This document shows positions 16,162-24,678 of a stretch of 29,423 nt of DNA, one piece after another. The DNA comes from DAIRFP01 sp036794995. GTDB lineage: Bacteria > Desulfobacterota > Binatia > UBA9968. The DNA lies in contig DAIRFP010000045.1 in assembly GCA_036794995.1 (NCBI GenBank), positions 1 to 29,423 of the forward strand. The letters run 5' to 3'. Numbering within the stretch: position 1 is the first letter of the stretch; each line of letters begins with the position of its first letter. The notes under the pieces are model-generated. The model searched no databases, was not told where the DNA came from, and saw nothing but the letters and a program-made list of their open reading frames with translations. The position numbers were made by a program, and so were the translations under genes.

Positions 16162-17124
16162 TCAGGCTTTCGGCGCCAGGGTGCTGATCACGGCGCCGGC
16201 CTTGAAAGGACGGGAGATCATTTTGTATTTGGCGGTGAGATCGATGGTCGCCTGAAGATCCTTCTCGGCTAGTGCTTTTTCGAAAACCGGCAGCCCGATC
16301 TTGCCGGCCAAATCAGGATTCAATCCAGCCCATTTGATCATGGAAGTTCTGCTTCCCGCCGGATCGGCGTGAATCGCGTCGATGCCACGGTTGATGGCTC
16401 GCACGAATGCTTGGGCCATTTCCCGGTTTTTCTGGATCCATTTTTCCGAACCAAACCAACTGGCGATCAGAAACTTCTGCTGCACTTCGCCCCAAGGCTT
16501 CACCAGCACCCGCGCCGCGCCTTTTTCCACCGCCGCGGTGGCAAAAGGCTCTTGCACGCTGATCGCGTCAATCTTTCCGGCGGCCAGCGCAGCCTCCATG
16601 TTGGGAAAAGGCAACTCGACAAATTTCACCTTGGTGGAATCCGCGCCATTCTTATCGATCCACGCCATGGCCATCAAATGAACGATATTATTCAGGGTGT
16701 TGACCGCCACGGTTTTCCCTTCGAGGTCCTTGGCGCGTACGATCGGTGAAGTCCTGAGTACTTCGATGGCGTGGGTTTCATTGGTATCTTTCACATTCGT
16801 CGCACCCCCCGCGATCAGCTTGAAATCGAATCCCTCCACGTGGGCCTGATAAAGTGAAATGACGTTGGTCCAGCCAAATTGAAGATCGCCGGAAGTCACT
16901 CCTTGCACGATGACCGCGCCGCCCGCCATGGGAACGGTTTCCAACTCCAGGCCTTCGGCTTTGAAGAAGCCTTTTTCCATAGCCACGAACATGGCGGCGT
17001 TGTCGACAATTTTCATGTAGCCAAGCTTGCCTTTCGCTTGCGCCTGGCTCAGCCCGCCCATCAGCGGCACGCCCGCCACTCCAACAGCGACTCTAGCGAT
17101 AAACTCACGACGGGTAATGCTCAT
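16162..17124 (-). CDS. NMT1/THI5-like ABC substrate-binding protein, Tat-type signal
   Basis: About 320 residues from ATG 17124. The N-terminus (MSITRREFIARVAVGVAG, then SQAQA) is a twin-arginine-type signal with likely cleavage after AQA near residue 30. The mature part begins KGKLGYMKIVDNAAMFVAMEKGFFKAEGLELE, the usual opening of SsuA/TauA/NMT1-like periplasmic proteins, and has an AAGKIDAISVQEPFA segment. It delivers an unknown small solute (sulfonate, pyrimidine-like or carboxylate types are known) to the permeases. It is the first gene of the minus-strand operon. Multiplied NMT1-like binding proteins are common in uncultured soil Proteobacteria-like lineages. Confidence 0.88.
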   Translation of the reverse strand: MSITRREFIARVAVGVAGVPLMGGLSQAQAKGKLGYMKIVDNAAMFVAMEKGFFKAEGLELETVPMAGGAVIVQGVTSGDLQFGWTNVISLYQAHVEGFDFKLIAGGATNVKDTNETHAIEVLRTSPIVRAKDLEGKTVAVNTLNNIVHLMAMAWIDKNGADSTKVKFVELPFPNMEAALAAGKIDAISVQEPFATAAVEKGAARVLVKPWGEVQQKFLIASWFGSEKWIQKNREMAQAFVRAINRGIDAIHADPAGSRTSMIKWAGLNPDLAGKIGLPVFEKALAEKDLQATIDLTAKYKMISRPFKAGAVISTLAPKA

Positions 17125-17130
17125 GTCGTT

Positions 17131-17136
17131 CCTCCC
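17131..17136 (-). promoter_or_regulatory. Shine-Dalgarno GGGAGG for the binding-protein gene
   Basis: On the minus strand GGGAGG lies 6 nt before the ATG at 17124 and directly ahead of the Tat signal. It rules out the in-frame start 13 codons upstream. Confidence 0.65.
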
Positions 17137-17273
17137 GTTTAGCCGGTTCCAAATTTGGCCCAACGCTAGCGGCTAAAACTTTGCGGGTCAAGAGTTTTCT
17201 TGCCGCTCTGAAAGGCCACTCCGGCGCACACAGGTTTACTAAGGAATTCTACGACGAGCAAGGGCAAGAGCAT

Positions 17274-17308
17274 GGAGAGCGCAGGGCACAAGCCCTGCGG
17301 GAATCTCC
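17274..17308. terminator. Two-tier hairpin between the S9 peptidase and ABC operon genes
   Basis: CGCAGGGC (17280-17287) pairs perfectly with GCCCTGCG (17292-17299) over an ACAA loop. An outer stem GGAGA (17274-17278) with TCTCC (17304-17308) extends it. It lies 55 bp past the stop of the S9 gene. No U-run is visible in either direction. Confidence 0.4.
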
Positions 17309-17362
17309 GCTCTGGAGGGCCCGCCGCTCGATCGCTAGGTGGCCGTGGCGAGAGTAGGTCGG

Positions 17363-19300
17363 CTAATGTTTTTGGTCATTGTCAATTCTCACCGGCTCCA
17401 CCGGATCGGCTAACTCAAAACCGAAAACCTTCGCGTAAAAGTATAATTCCGCCTCGAGCACGCGCTTGATATTCTCAGCCTTGCGGAAGCCGTGCTGCTC
17501 ACCCTCGAAAGTGAGATAAGCCACCGGCAGCCCCTTGCTGCGCACGGCCTCGACCATCTTTTCCGCTTGATTGGGCGGCACAACCTTATCCTCCAGACCC
17601 TGGAAGATAATCATCGGACAGGCCAGGCGTTCGGTGAAATGAATCGGCGATCGTTCCACGTAAAGATCGCGCCGCGCCGGATATGGACCGATCAGACTAT
17701 CGAGGTAACGTGACTCAAACTTGTGGGTGTCCCTTGCCAGGGCTTCCAGGTCACTGATCCCGTAGTGGCTGGCGCCGGCTTTGAAAGTGTCACGGAAAGT
17801 AAGCGCGCAGAGAGTCGTGTAGCCTCCTGCGCTGCCCCCTCTGATCGCAACCCGACTGCCGTCCGCTTCTCCACGTTCGACAAGAAACCGGACCCCGTTG
17901 ACGCAGTCGTCCACATCGACAATTCCCCACCGACCCTTGAGCCGGTCTCGGTATTCCCGGCCGTAGCCCGAGCTGCCTCCGTAATTGACGTCGAGCACCG
18001 CTATCCCCCGGCTGGTCCAGTATTGAATCGCATAGCGCAGTGATGTGGAAGTCGCCGAGGTCGGCCCGCCGTGACTCATGACTAGCAGCGGCGGCCTTTC
18101 ATCGGCAGGCGCCGCGAAGTCGCAATTCGTAGGTGCATAAAAAATACCGTGAGCCGTTAGACCACCCGTCGTCGGAAACTCGATGGATCGCGGCACCGCA
18201 AGGTATCCGAAATCTACTGTGGATTCGCCGGAGCGACCTAACACCTGGTAACCTGAGGTATCCGGGTCCCAAGCAACGATGGCAGTCCGTTCCGTCGGAG
18301 AAGCTGCAATAAAAACGACTCGACCCTCCGCTGCCTGCACCCGTGAAATTGCCGAATAAGGTATTTCAACCGGCTCCAGTGCCCTCCGGCCAATGTCAAT
18401 CCTCCCCAAGTAACATCTACCTTCCCTTGAGTAGCTGCAGATGATGCGTTCTGCAGACTCGAAGGCGTACAAGGAACCACCGAAAACCCACTGGGGCTCA
18501 CCGAATTCGGCCTCCATCGGACAGACCGGTTCCACTTTGTTTCGTTGCCACCGATAGAGATTCCACCATCCACTACGATCGGAAACAAAGTACAGCGCGC
18601 CGTCGGGCGACCATTCAGGCTGAAAAATCGACTCATTGGCGCCGCCGGCAGCTGGCACTTTATTTTTAAGCGATCCGTCTTCGTCCAATTCGCCGAACCA
18701 AAGCTCGGTTCCATCCCATGGCATGTTGGGATGATTCCATGTCAGCCAGGCGAGCCGCGCGCCGTCGCGACTAAGGCGCGGTGACGAGTAAAAATCATTT
18801 CCCGACACCAACACATTTCCGGCGCCTCCCTGCTTAAGGTCGAGGCTCACCACGGTATTGATCGCTTCGCCCTGAGCGGTATGGTCTTCGCGCACGCAGA
18901 ACAACAGATTTCTTCCGCCATCGATGACGCCGTCGGCGTAACGCAGATCTCCGACCGGCGTCAAAGGACGCGGCGCCAATCCGGCTTTTCGCATGATGTA
19001 GAGCCGCTGGTCGGCAAAATTGGCGAAGACAATCGTCCCCTTTGAAACTGCGTAGTCGCCTCCGCCATATTCGTGCACGCGGGTCCGGCTATTGAAGGAC
19101 AAAGGTGTAACGTCCATTACCTGACCGTGCGCCGAACGTCGAACGATGGTCTTTCGACCGCCTTCCAGAGCCCGCCGCTCGATCCAATAGGTATCGTCGC
19201 CGTCGAGCCTTATCTGCTCAAGGCCCACCTCAGCGCCGGCGACAAGGTCAGCCGTGATCGGCGATTTCCATGAACCATAAGGAGCGATTTTTGCTGGCAT
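17363..19300 (-). CDS. S9 family prolyl oligopeptidase-like serine peptidase
   Basis: A 645-residue two-domain enzyme. An N-terminal beta-propeller (to about residue 370) carries PD40-like blades such as PRLSRDGARLAW and PEWSPDGALYFVSD. The C-terminal alpha/beta hydrolase has HGGP (oxyanion loop, near 417), the nucleophile Ser490 in GGSAGG, Asp571 in GLEDKVVP and His603 in EQHGFR. Length and order fit the acylaminoacyl-peptidase/dipeptidyl-peptidase branch of S9. No signal peptide is seen, so it is probably cytoplasmic and trims peptides. The ATG start has no clear ribosome site. It is divergent from the TatD-like gene. Confidence 0.9.
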   Translation of the reverse strand: MPAKIAPYGSWKSPITADLVAGAEVGLEQIRLDGDDTYWIERRALEGGRKTIVRRSAHGQVMDVTPLSFNSRTRVHEYGGGDYAVSKGTIVFANFADQRLYIMRKAGLAPRPLTPVGDLRYADGVIDGGRNLLFCVREDHTAQGEAINTVVSLDLKQGGAGNVLVSGNDFYSSPRLSRDGARLAWLTWNHPNMPWDGTELWFGELDEDGSLKNKVPAAGGANESIFQPEWSPDGALYFVSDRSGWWNLYRWQRNKVEPVCPMEAEFGEPQWVFGGSLYAFESAERIICSYSREGRCYLGRIDIGRRALEPVEIPYSAISRVQAAEGRVVFIAASPTERTAIVAWDPDTSGYQVLGRSGESTVDFGYLAVPRSIEFPTTGGLTAHGIFYAPTNCDFAAPADERPPLLVMSHGGPTSATSTSLRYAIQYWTSRGIAVLDVNYGGSSGYGREYRDRLKGRWGIVDVDDCVNGVRFLVERGEADGSRVAIRGGSAGGYTTLCALTFRDTFKAGASHYGISDLEALARDTHKFESRYLDSLIGPYPARRDLYVERSPIHFTERLACPMIIFQGLEDKVVPPNQAEKMVEAVRSKGLPVAYLTFEGEQHGFRKAENIKRVLEAELYFYAKVFGFELADPVEPVRIDNDQKH

Positions 19301-19340
19301 AGGTTGCTTCGAAGATTTCTTCCCGCTGCTTATAGTAAGA

Positions 19341-19370
19341 TTGACAGAAGTTGCACCGGATTGGTATGGG
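19341..19370 (+). promoter_or_regulatory. Candidate promoter overlapping the TatD-like start region
   Basis: TTGACA at 19341-19346 is a perfect -35, and TATGGG at 19365-19370 is a partial -10 after 18 bp. Transcription would begin close to the ATG at 19377, leaving almost no leader. The -10 match is weak. Confidence 0.25.
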
Positions 19371-19376
19371 CTAACT

Positions 19377-20162
19377 ATGCTAATTGACGCTCACGTGCAC
19401 CTTGATAAGTATGAGACCGACCTAAAACAGGCGCTGCAAGAAATTCGCAGCCATGACATTTTTACCATCGCGGTGGCGATGGATGTGCCGTCCTATCGGC
19501 GCTGTCGCGAAATCGGCGACGAGTGTGGCCGCGTGCTGCCGACCTTCGGTATCCATCCCAGGCGGGCTCCGGAATATGTCGATCGGTTGAGCGAGTTGAG
19601 TCCCCTCGTTGAGCAGAGCCCCGCCATCGGCGAAATCGGTCTGGATTTTCACTGGGTAAAAGATAGCTCCCAGTATCCGGCACAACTAAGAGTCTTGGAA
19701 TATTTCCTCGCAGCCGCACACGAGCAGAACAAAATGGTCAATCTGCATACGAAAGGCGCCGAGCGGAAGATCCTCGATCTTCTCGAGCGCTACGACATTC
19801 AGCGGGCGATTGTTCACTGGTATTCGGGACCCATGGACATCTTCCACGCCTTGGTTCAATTCGGCGCCACCTTCACCGTCGGCGTCGAAGTCTCTTATTC
19901 CGAGACCATACAAGCGATTGCCCGCGAGATCCCGGATCATCTACTGCTCACCGAGACCGACAACCCCGGCGGTCTCAAATGGCTCAAAGGCTCCATCGGC
20001 ATGCCTAGGGATATAGAGAGCGTTATTGACGCCGTCGCCCGGGTCAGAAATTCGTCCCCGGAGTTGATCGCCCGGATGGTTCATGCGAACTTTTTGCGCA
20101 TGATCGAAGCCGACCCCTGGCTTAAAGATTTGCGCGCCGTGCTATCACCATCGGAGGCTTAG
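19377..20162 (+). CDS. TatD-family metal-dependent hydrolase
   Basis: About 261 residues from ATG 19377, giving the usual opening MLIDAHVHL; the frame is open back to TTG 19341, but that adds residues not typical of the family. All metal ligands are in order: His6 and His8 (HVH), Glu86 (GEIGLD), His124 (NLHTKG), His147 (VHWYSG) and Asp195 (TETDNPG). TatD-type enzymes are TIM-barrel hydrolases with DNase activity in DNA repair or D-aminoacyl-tRNA editing. The sequence is not close to classical TatD (for instance HWYSG in place of HCF), so it may be a TatD-like subfamily with another substrate. Next to a peptidase rather than tat genes. Confidence 0.85.
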   Translation: MLIDAHVHLDKYETDLKQALQEIRSHDIFTIAVAMDVPSYRRCREIGDECGRVLPTFGIHPRRAPEYVDRLSELSPLVEQSPAIGEIGLDFHWVKDSSQYPAQLRVLEYFLAAAHEQNKMVNLHTKGAERKILDLLERYDIQRAIVHWYSGPMDIFHALVQFGATFTVGVEVSYSETIQAIAREIPDHLLLTETDNPGGLKWLKGSIGMPRDIESVIDAVARVRNSSPELIARMVHANFLRMIEADPWLKDLRAVLSPSEA

Positions 20163-20181
20163 CGTCGGTCCTGGCTTTGTT

Positions 20182-20206
20182 TTTCGAGTTAACCCGAGAC
20201 TCGAAA
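20182..20206 (+). terminator. Hairpin after the TatD-like gene
   Basis: TTTCGAGT (20182-20189) pairs perfectly with ACTCGAAA (20199-20206) across a 9-nt loop, 20 bp after the stop at 20162. There is no U-run after it in the direction of the gene. Confidence 0.35.
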
Positions 20207-20222
20207 CCGAGCAATTTATCGA

Positions 20223-20438
20223 TTACTGCCGGAGTTTTTTGAAGAGCCATTCCTTTGCCGTTTCACCGCTACGCCACAGGGATCCCACCGTCAAAAACAA
20301 TAGCGCGATAGCCCAGCCCAACATTTCATGATTGACTGCCGGTCCGATCGCTGGCCCGGAACTTAGCGCGTTCGACGGAGTTGTCAAGGACAATAGCTCC
20401 ACCGCAGGACGGAGATTCGATCCACAGAATTGCGTCAA
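20223..20438 (-). CDS. Doubtful small membrane ORF, 71 residues
   Basis: A TTG-initiated minus-strand frame with one hydrophobic segment (MLGWAIALLFLTVGSLW) and a basic end (KEWLFKKLRQ). The helix start MLGWA recalls small DUF1328-type membrane proteins, but the rest does not match. No ribosome site supports a start, and the first 35 residues look random. A 33-residue form from the internal ATG is also possible. Reported only because it is the sole ORF in this spacer. Confidence 0.2.
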   Translation of the reverse strand: MTQFCGSNLRPAVELLSLTTPSNALSSGPAIGPAVNHEMLGWAIALLFLTVGSLWRSGETAKEWLFKKLRQ

Positions 20439-20521
20439 TAGACATTAGTCGGTATTACAAGTTGTCCGTGGGTTCGTGCTCGCGACGCTCTTCAAGCTCG
20501 ACTTAAAAGGAGGGATCAGCA

Positions 20522-21418
20522 ATGTTTGGCGATTACCTTGAAAAATTTCTTCCGCGGCTTTTTGAACTCAGCATCGACCTTGTCCAGGCATCGCTGCGTG
20601 TTGTCTTGATCATCGCAGCCGCTTACGTAGGTCTCAGATTGTTGCGCTTCGGGTTCAATCGTTTGGAAGCACTCCTGATCCGTGCCGCGCAGGTTACCGA
20701 TGCAGTTCCGGAAGCCGCAGTGAAAAGAGTCCGGACGTTAATGAGCGTCTTGTGGACCATTGTCGTCGGGCTGGTCTGGTTTCTCGTGGTTTTGACGACC
20801 CTGGGACAAATTGGAGTTAACGTCACCCCCGTTCTCGCCGGCGCCGGGGTGGTAGGGCTGGCCATCGGCTTTGGCGCGCAGAACCTGGTCAAAGATCTGG
20901 TCAGCGGTTTTTTTCTGATCCTCGAAAATCAAATCCGCGTCGGCGACGTCGCGGTTATCAACGGCACCGGAGGATTGGTGGAAGCGATTTCCTTTCGGAC
21001 CATTGTATTGCGGGATGAAGCCGCCGTCGTCCACGTTTTCCCTAACGGATCCATCACGACCCTAGCCAACATGACCAAGGACTGGTCAGCCTACGTCATC
21101 AGCCTGAACGTGGCCTACAAAGAAGATCCGGACCGTGTGGTCGATGTCATGCGCCGGGTGGCTGAAGAAATGTGGGCCGAGCCCAAGTATAGAACCGTCA
21201 TGTTGGATCCCATCGAGATTTTCGGGGTCGACGCGTTTACCGACAATGGAATCACGATCAAATGCCGGCTCAAAACACTGCCGCTGCAGCAATTTGCCGT
21301 CGGCCGGGAATACCGGAGAAGATTGAAAAAAGCCTTCGATGCCGAGGGCATCGACATGCCGTCGTCGCCCCGGGTAGTCCGCCCACCAGAGGTCAGCCAG
21401 CCTTCCGGCGCGCGGTGA
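20522..21418 (+). CDS. Small-conductance mechanosensitive channel, MscS family
   Basis: A 298-residue MscS-type protein. Membrane segments lie at about 20-42 and 73-95, followed by the pore-lining third helix VTPVLAGAGVVGLAIGFGAQNLVKDLVSGFFLI (residues 101-133; Gly/Ala packing typical of MscS) and the beta domain start QIRVGDVAVI. The C-terminal alpha-beta domain ends near 285, with a short Pro-rich tail. It opens under membrane tension to release solutes during hypo-osmotic shock. The ATG at 20522 has AAGGAGG (20507-20513) 8 nt upstream. It stands alone, 149 bp before an MFS gene. Confidence 0.92.
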   Translation: MFGDYLEKFLPRLFELSIDLVQASLRVVLIIAAAYVGLRLLRFGFNRLEALLIRAAQVTDAVPEAAVKRVRTLMSVLWTIVVGLVWFLVVLTTLGQIGVNVTPVLAGAGVVGLAIGFGAQNLVKDLVSGFFLILENQIRVGDVAVINGTGGLVEAISFRTIVLRDEAAVVHVFPNGSITTLANMTKDWSAYVISLNVAYKEDPDRVVDVMRRVAEEMWAEPKYRTVMLDPIEIFGVDAFTDNGITIKCRLKTLPLQQFAVGREYRRRLKKAFDAEGIDMPSSPRVVRPPEVSQPSGAR

Positions 21419-21567
21419 AGAGGCAGGGTTTGCTTCGATGGCGAAATACCCAACGAAAACGGTGTCGAAGAGCTCGTGGCCCTTCCCATTTTGGGTGAAG
21501 CGTGTAAATTAACAGGAATTCCTTTTAGTGACCTAAACATCAACATCAACGGAAAGCACGCTCCTCT

Positions 21568-22743
21568 TTGATTGACAGTCATCATTCTTTTACCCGGGCT
21601 GAAATCGGACCCGTCATCGTCGTCAGTTTGATCTCCGCGTTGCGACTGCTGGGCATTTTCTTTATGCTGCCCATCTTTAGCGCCTACGCGGTTCGCTACC
21701 CGGGAGCGACCCTTGCTCTGGCAGGAGTTGCCTTCGGAATCTATGCCCTCGCACAGTGCATCTTCCAGATACCGTTGGGATGGGCCAGCGATCGCTGGGG
21801 ACGCCGAACGGTTTTAGTTGTGGGCCTGGCATTGTTCACCTTAGGCAGCATCGGTTGCGGACTTGCCCAGAACATTTCTCAGTTGATCATCGCCCGTTTG
21901 ATCCAAGGCACCGGCGCCGTGGGCTCCGTCGCTTTGGCCGCGTTGGCCGATCTGACTCGACCGTCGGTTCGCACACAGGCGTTCACCGTGACCGGGATCG
22001 CCATCGGCTTTGCGTTCATAATCGGCATCCTGGGGGGACCGCTATTGGCGGCCAGCATCGGCCTGAGTGGCCTTTTTTACGTGTTGGCCGCGCTTGGCTT
22101 CTTAGCGATGATTCTTGCCGCTACTGCTTTTCCCCAGCGCCGCCAATCGGAACATACAGAGCCACCGATGGCCTTTAAACCGCTTCTCTTACACGGCGAA
22201 TTGCGCCCCATCTTCATCGCCACGTTTGTTCTTTCATTCGCCCTGAATCTCTTTTTCTTCACTTACCCGCTCAGCTGGACGGCTCTGGGTCTCGAAAGGA
22301 CGGAGCTTTGGAAAGTTTATCTGATCATCTTTCTCCCCAGCGTCCTGCTGGTATTCCCTTACGTGCGCCGCGCCGAGAAACAAGGCAGTTTCCGTGTGCC
22401 GATTTTGATCGGTTGGCTGACCGCAACCTTGGGTTATGCAATTTACCTGGTGGGCGCTCAGTACGACTTCCTACTCTATCTGAGCGGCGCCGCCTTCTTG
22501 TTTGGCTACAGTCTCTACCAGCCCATTTTGCCGGCGTTTCTCACGCAGAGAATACCACCGGCCGGGCGCGGCACCGCCACCGGCGTTTACACGTTTTGGG
22601 GTTTTGTCGGATCTTCGCTGGGAGGGATATTGGGCGGCGCGCTGCTTCATATATCGCCGTCTCTTCCGGAGTTCGTCGGCGTTGTGTTTTTAGTCGTTTG
22701 GTATTTCCTCGGCTTGCCTGATCGACCGGATTCCATTTCCTAA
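21568..22743 (+). CDS. MFS transporter, YajR-like
   Basis: A 391-residue MFS protein with 12 segments. The N-terminal RLLGIFFMLPIFSAYAVRY and motif A GWASDRWGRR (residues 71-80) match the YajR-like drug/metabolite exporter group, but the C-terminal ferredoxin-like domain of E. coli YajR is absent. The start is taken as TTG 21568, with GGAAAG about 11 nt upstream; ATG options lie inside the first membrane segment, so TTG is more likely. The substrate is unknown. It ends 5 bp before a diverged copy of the MITE-like sequence. Confidence 0.85.
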   Translation: MIDSHHSFTRAEIGPVIVVSLISALRLLGIFFMLPIFSAYAVRYPGATLALAGVAFGIYALAQCIFQIPLGWASDRWGRRTVLVVGLALFTLGSIGCGLAQNISQLIIARLIQGTGAVGSVALAALADLTRPSVRTQAFTVTGIAIGFAFIIGILGGPLLAASIGLSGLFYVLAALGFLAMILAATAFPQRRQSEHTEPPMAFKPLLLHGELRPIFIATFVLSFALNLFFFTYPLSWTALGLERTELWKVYLIIFLPSVLLVFPYVRRAEKQGSFRVPILIGWLTATLGYAIYLVGAQYDFLLYLSGAAFLFGYSLYQPILPAFLTQRIPPAGRGTATGVYTFWGFVGSSLGGILGGALLHISPSLPEFVGVVFLVVWYFLGLPDRPDSIS

Positions 22744-22748
22744 GATCC

Positions 22749-22792
22749 GGCTGAAAAAGGCCCATCTTACTTCGTTGCGCCCGAAGCGCTCG
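22749..22792 (-). mobile_element. Diverged partial copy of the MITE-like element
   Basis: The stretch contains GCTGAAAAAGG and later CTTCGTTGCGC, in the same order as the reverse complement of the right end of the 23017-23166 element (GCTGAAAAGCCTC, CTTCGTTGCGC). It lies just after the MFS stop codon and reads in the opposite orientation to the intact element. Only one end is seen. Confidence 0.5.
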
Positions 22793-23016
22793 TGTCGAGC
22801 CGCGTATCAGAGCCCAATGAATCCCGATAAAGTTGTCGCTTTTTATCAGAAGGAATGCCCGCACGTGGCTGGAAGCCAAGTTTAGGATTGCTGTCCGAGG
22901 GCGGTATGCTAACCTAGATAAAAGAGAGCACCACGGTTATTCTCATGGTCGGGAAAGGTGACAGCGGCACCCGGCGCTGAGCATTGGATCCTGAGCTCTT
23001 TTCAATAAACACTATA
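22793..23016. other. Spacer between two MITE-like sequences
   Basis: No convincing gene, RNA or repeat is seen here. Short frames exist but have no ribosome site or family features. Confidence 0.4.
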
Positions 23017-23166
23017 GCAGGTTGCTGAAAACCTCTGTTTGCGGGCTGCTCAAAAGGACTCAGAGGCGAGGCGCGCGAAAATCGACGAGGGTCGGCGTGG
23101 CCATAGGGTACGTTGAAGCGAGGCGATTGAGCGCAACGAAGCATATGAGGCTTTTCAGCAGCCTGC
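23017..23166. mobile_element. MITE-like 150-bp element with terminal inverted repeats
   Basis: The left end GCAGGTTGCTGAAAACCTC (23017-23035) and the right end at 23147-23166 are inverted repeats: the right end read backwards is GCAGGCTGCTGAAAAGCCTC, one substitution and one extra base different. The inside is GC-rich, contains a second GGCTGCTCAAAAGG motif and codes for nothing recognisable. Small non-coding elements with such ends depend on a transposase supplied elsewhere; none is in this window. The right end lies 31 bp from the bacterioferritin start, so it probably contains or replaces that gene's promoter. Confidence 0.7.
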
Positions 23167-23197
23167 GAGAATCTCACCGCAAAGAAGGGAGAAGCGT

Positions 23198-23665
23198 ATG
23201 AAAGGAAACGAACAAGTCATCGGTGTCTTGAACCAGGTGCTGCGCAAGGAGTTAACCGGCATCAACCAATACTTCATCCATGCCAAAATGTGCGACAACT
23301 GGGGCTACAAGCGACTTTACAAAGCTCTTTGGGACGAATCCATGGGTGAAATGAAACATGCGGACCAGATCATCGAGCGCATCCTGTTTCTCGAAGGGAT
23401 ACCCAACATTTCCGCCTATGACAAGATCTCAGTCGGCACGAGCGTAAAGCAACAGCTGGAGAACGATCTCGGTCTCGAGACGGCCGCCCTGACGGTTCTC
23501 CATCCCGGGATCAAGATTTGCGCTGAAGCCAGCGATGATGCTACACGAGAGCTGCTGGAGCACATTACTGTAGACGAAGAAAAACATGTCGATTGGATCG
23601 AATCGCAGCTTCATCAAATCAACGAAGTCGGATATCAAAATTACCTGGCTCAACAAATCACGTGA
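23198..23665 (+). CDS. bfr: Bacterioferritin
   Basis: A 155-residue bacterioferritin that stores iron as a 24-mer with haem. All ferroxidase ligands stand at the same numbers as in E. coli Bfr: Glu18, Glu51, His54, Glu94, Glu127 and His130, and haem-binding Met52 is present (GEMKHAD). The start ATG has GGAG (23188-23191) 6 nt upstream. No bfd-like ferredoxin gene is adjacent. The MITE-like element ends 31 bp before the start, leaving little room for an independent promoter. It converges on the EamA gene with a 77-bp gap. Confidence 0.95.
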   Translation: MKGNEQVIGVLNQVLRKELTGINQYFIHAKMCDNWGYKRLYKALWDESMGEMKHADQIIERILFLEGIPNISAYDKISVGTSVKQQLENDLGLETAALTVLHPGIKICAEASDDATRELLEHITVDEEKHVDWIESQLHQINEVGYQNYLAQQIT

Positions 23666-23742
23666 CCAACTGACGAGGACTATTTGGCACGCTGGGCAGC
23701 CCCGAGCTTCTCCGAGGACTCCCAAGCAATAGGTTCGCCTTG

Positions 23743-24606
23743 CTAATCTTTGCCGGCTGAGATCAAGAAGATTCCTGCAACGACGAGGACCGCTCCCGCC
23801 ACTTTGCGCCAAGTCACTTTTTCGATCTGCCTTGCTATTAGCGGCGCCAGAATCAGCACGAATACGGCGTAGCTATTGATCAGCGGCGCAATGATCGAGA
23901 CGCGCTCCATGCTTAACGCCAAAAACATGAAGAGAAACGACCCGCCGGTAAACAGCCCGGAACTCACAAACCAATGGAGAACATGCTTCGGTGGGAGAGT
24001 GAACCTTTCTTTCTGAATGTAGCGGTTGATCAAAAAGATCTCGATGGTGGACGTGATAGCAGCGATGGCAGCGGCCAAGACGGGGGAGCTGCTTCCCCCC
24101 AGCCCCCACCGGACCGTGACATCTTTCATGGAGAACAAGAGCGCGGCAAGAAACGGAAAGATCAGTTCCGTTTTCTTCCACGAGCGTTGCGCACCTTCCC
24201 AGGAGAGGATCACGAGCCCGCTGACGATGAGAATCACTCCGGCAAGCACCAGAGGGCCGGGACGCTCCGCCAGCAGGAGCATCGCCAGTGCGGTGGAGAA
24301 CATCGGAGTCGTGTTGACGATGGTCGACGTAATCGCGCTGCCCATGGTGCGAATGCCGCGGAACGTCAGCACGCGAGTCATGCCCGGAACGAAAAGCCCC
24401 ACCGCCACAAAGATGAGATTTTCGAAGGCGAAGATCGGTGCGTCCGGGTAGAGGACGAAATGAAACGCCAACAAGAAAGCACTGTTCACGACCAAGGTAA
24501 CCCAGGCGCCCCAGGGAGTGGCCACAAGGTATAGACCGCGCTGCGCGAGCAGACTGGCGGCCGCGAAACAAACCGAAGCTAAGATGCCGAACGCGATGGC
24601 TAACAT
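23743..24606 (-). CDS. EamA/DMT-family transporter, 10 membrane segments
   Basis: A 287-residue protein built from two EamA halves (about residues 1-140 and 150-285), each with five hydrophobic segments. Typical end-of-half stretches are visible (LAGVILIVSGLVILSW and VAGAVLVVAGIFLISAG). The family exports amino acids, nucleosides or other metabolites across the inner membrane; the substrate cannot be predicted. The start ATG lacks a ribosome site and is 72 bp from the divergent mutY start. Confidence 0.85.
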   Translation of the reverse strand: MLAIAFGILASVCFAAASLLAQRGLYLVATPWGAWVTLVVNSAFLLAFHFVLYPDAPIFAFENLIFVAVGLFVPGMTRVLTFRGIRTMGSAITSTIVNTTPMFSTALAMLLLAERPGPLVLAGVILIVSGLVILSWEGAQRSWKKTELIFPFLAALLFSMKDVTVRWGLGGSSSPVLAAAIAAITSTIEIFLINRYIQKERFTLPPKHVLHWFVSSGLFTGGSFLFMFLALSMERVSIIAPLINSYAVFVLILAPLIARQIEKVTWRKVAGAVLVVAGIFLISAGKD

Positions 24607-24678
24607 GGTTGTCGATGGGTTTAATTCCCGGGGTTATTCGTCTAAGCTACCTTCATACTAGAAATCCTCCCCGACTGC

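Larger units (their letters stand above)
20163..20521. other. 359-bp stretch between TatD-like and MscS genes
   Basis: It holds an 8-bp hairpin just after the TatD-like gene (20182-20206), a doubtful minus-strand membrane ORF (20223-20438) and the MscS ribosome site (AAGGAGG, 20507-20513). I see no other gene, RNA or repeat. Confidence 0.5.
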
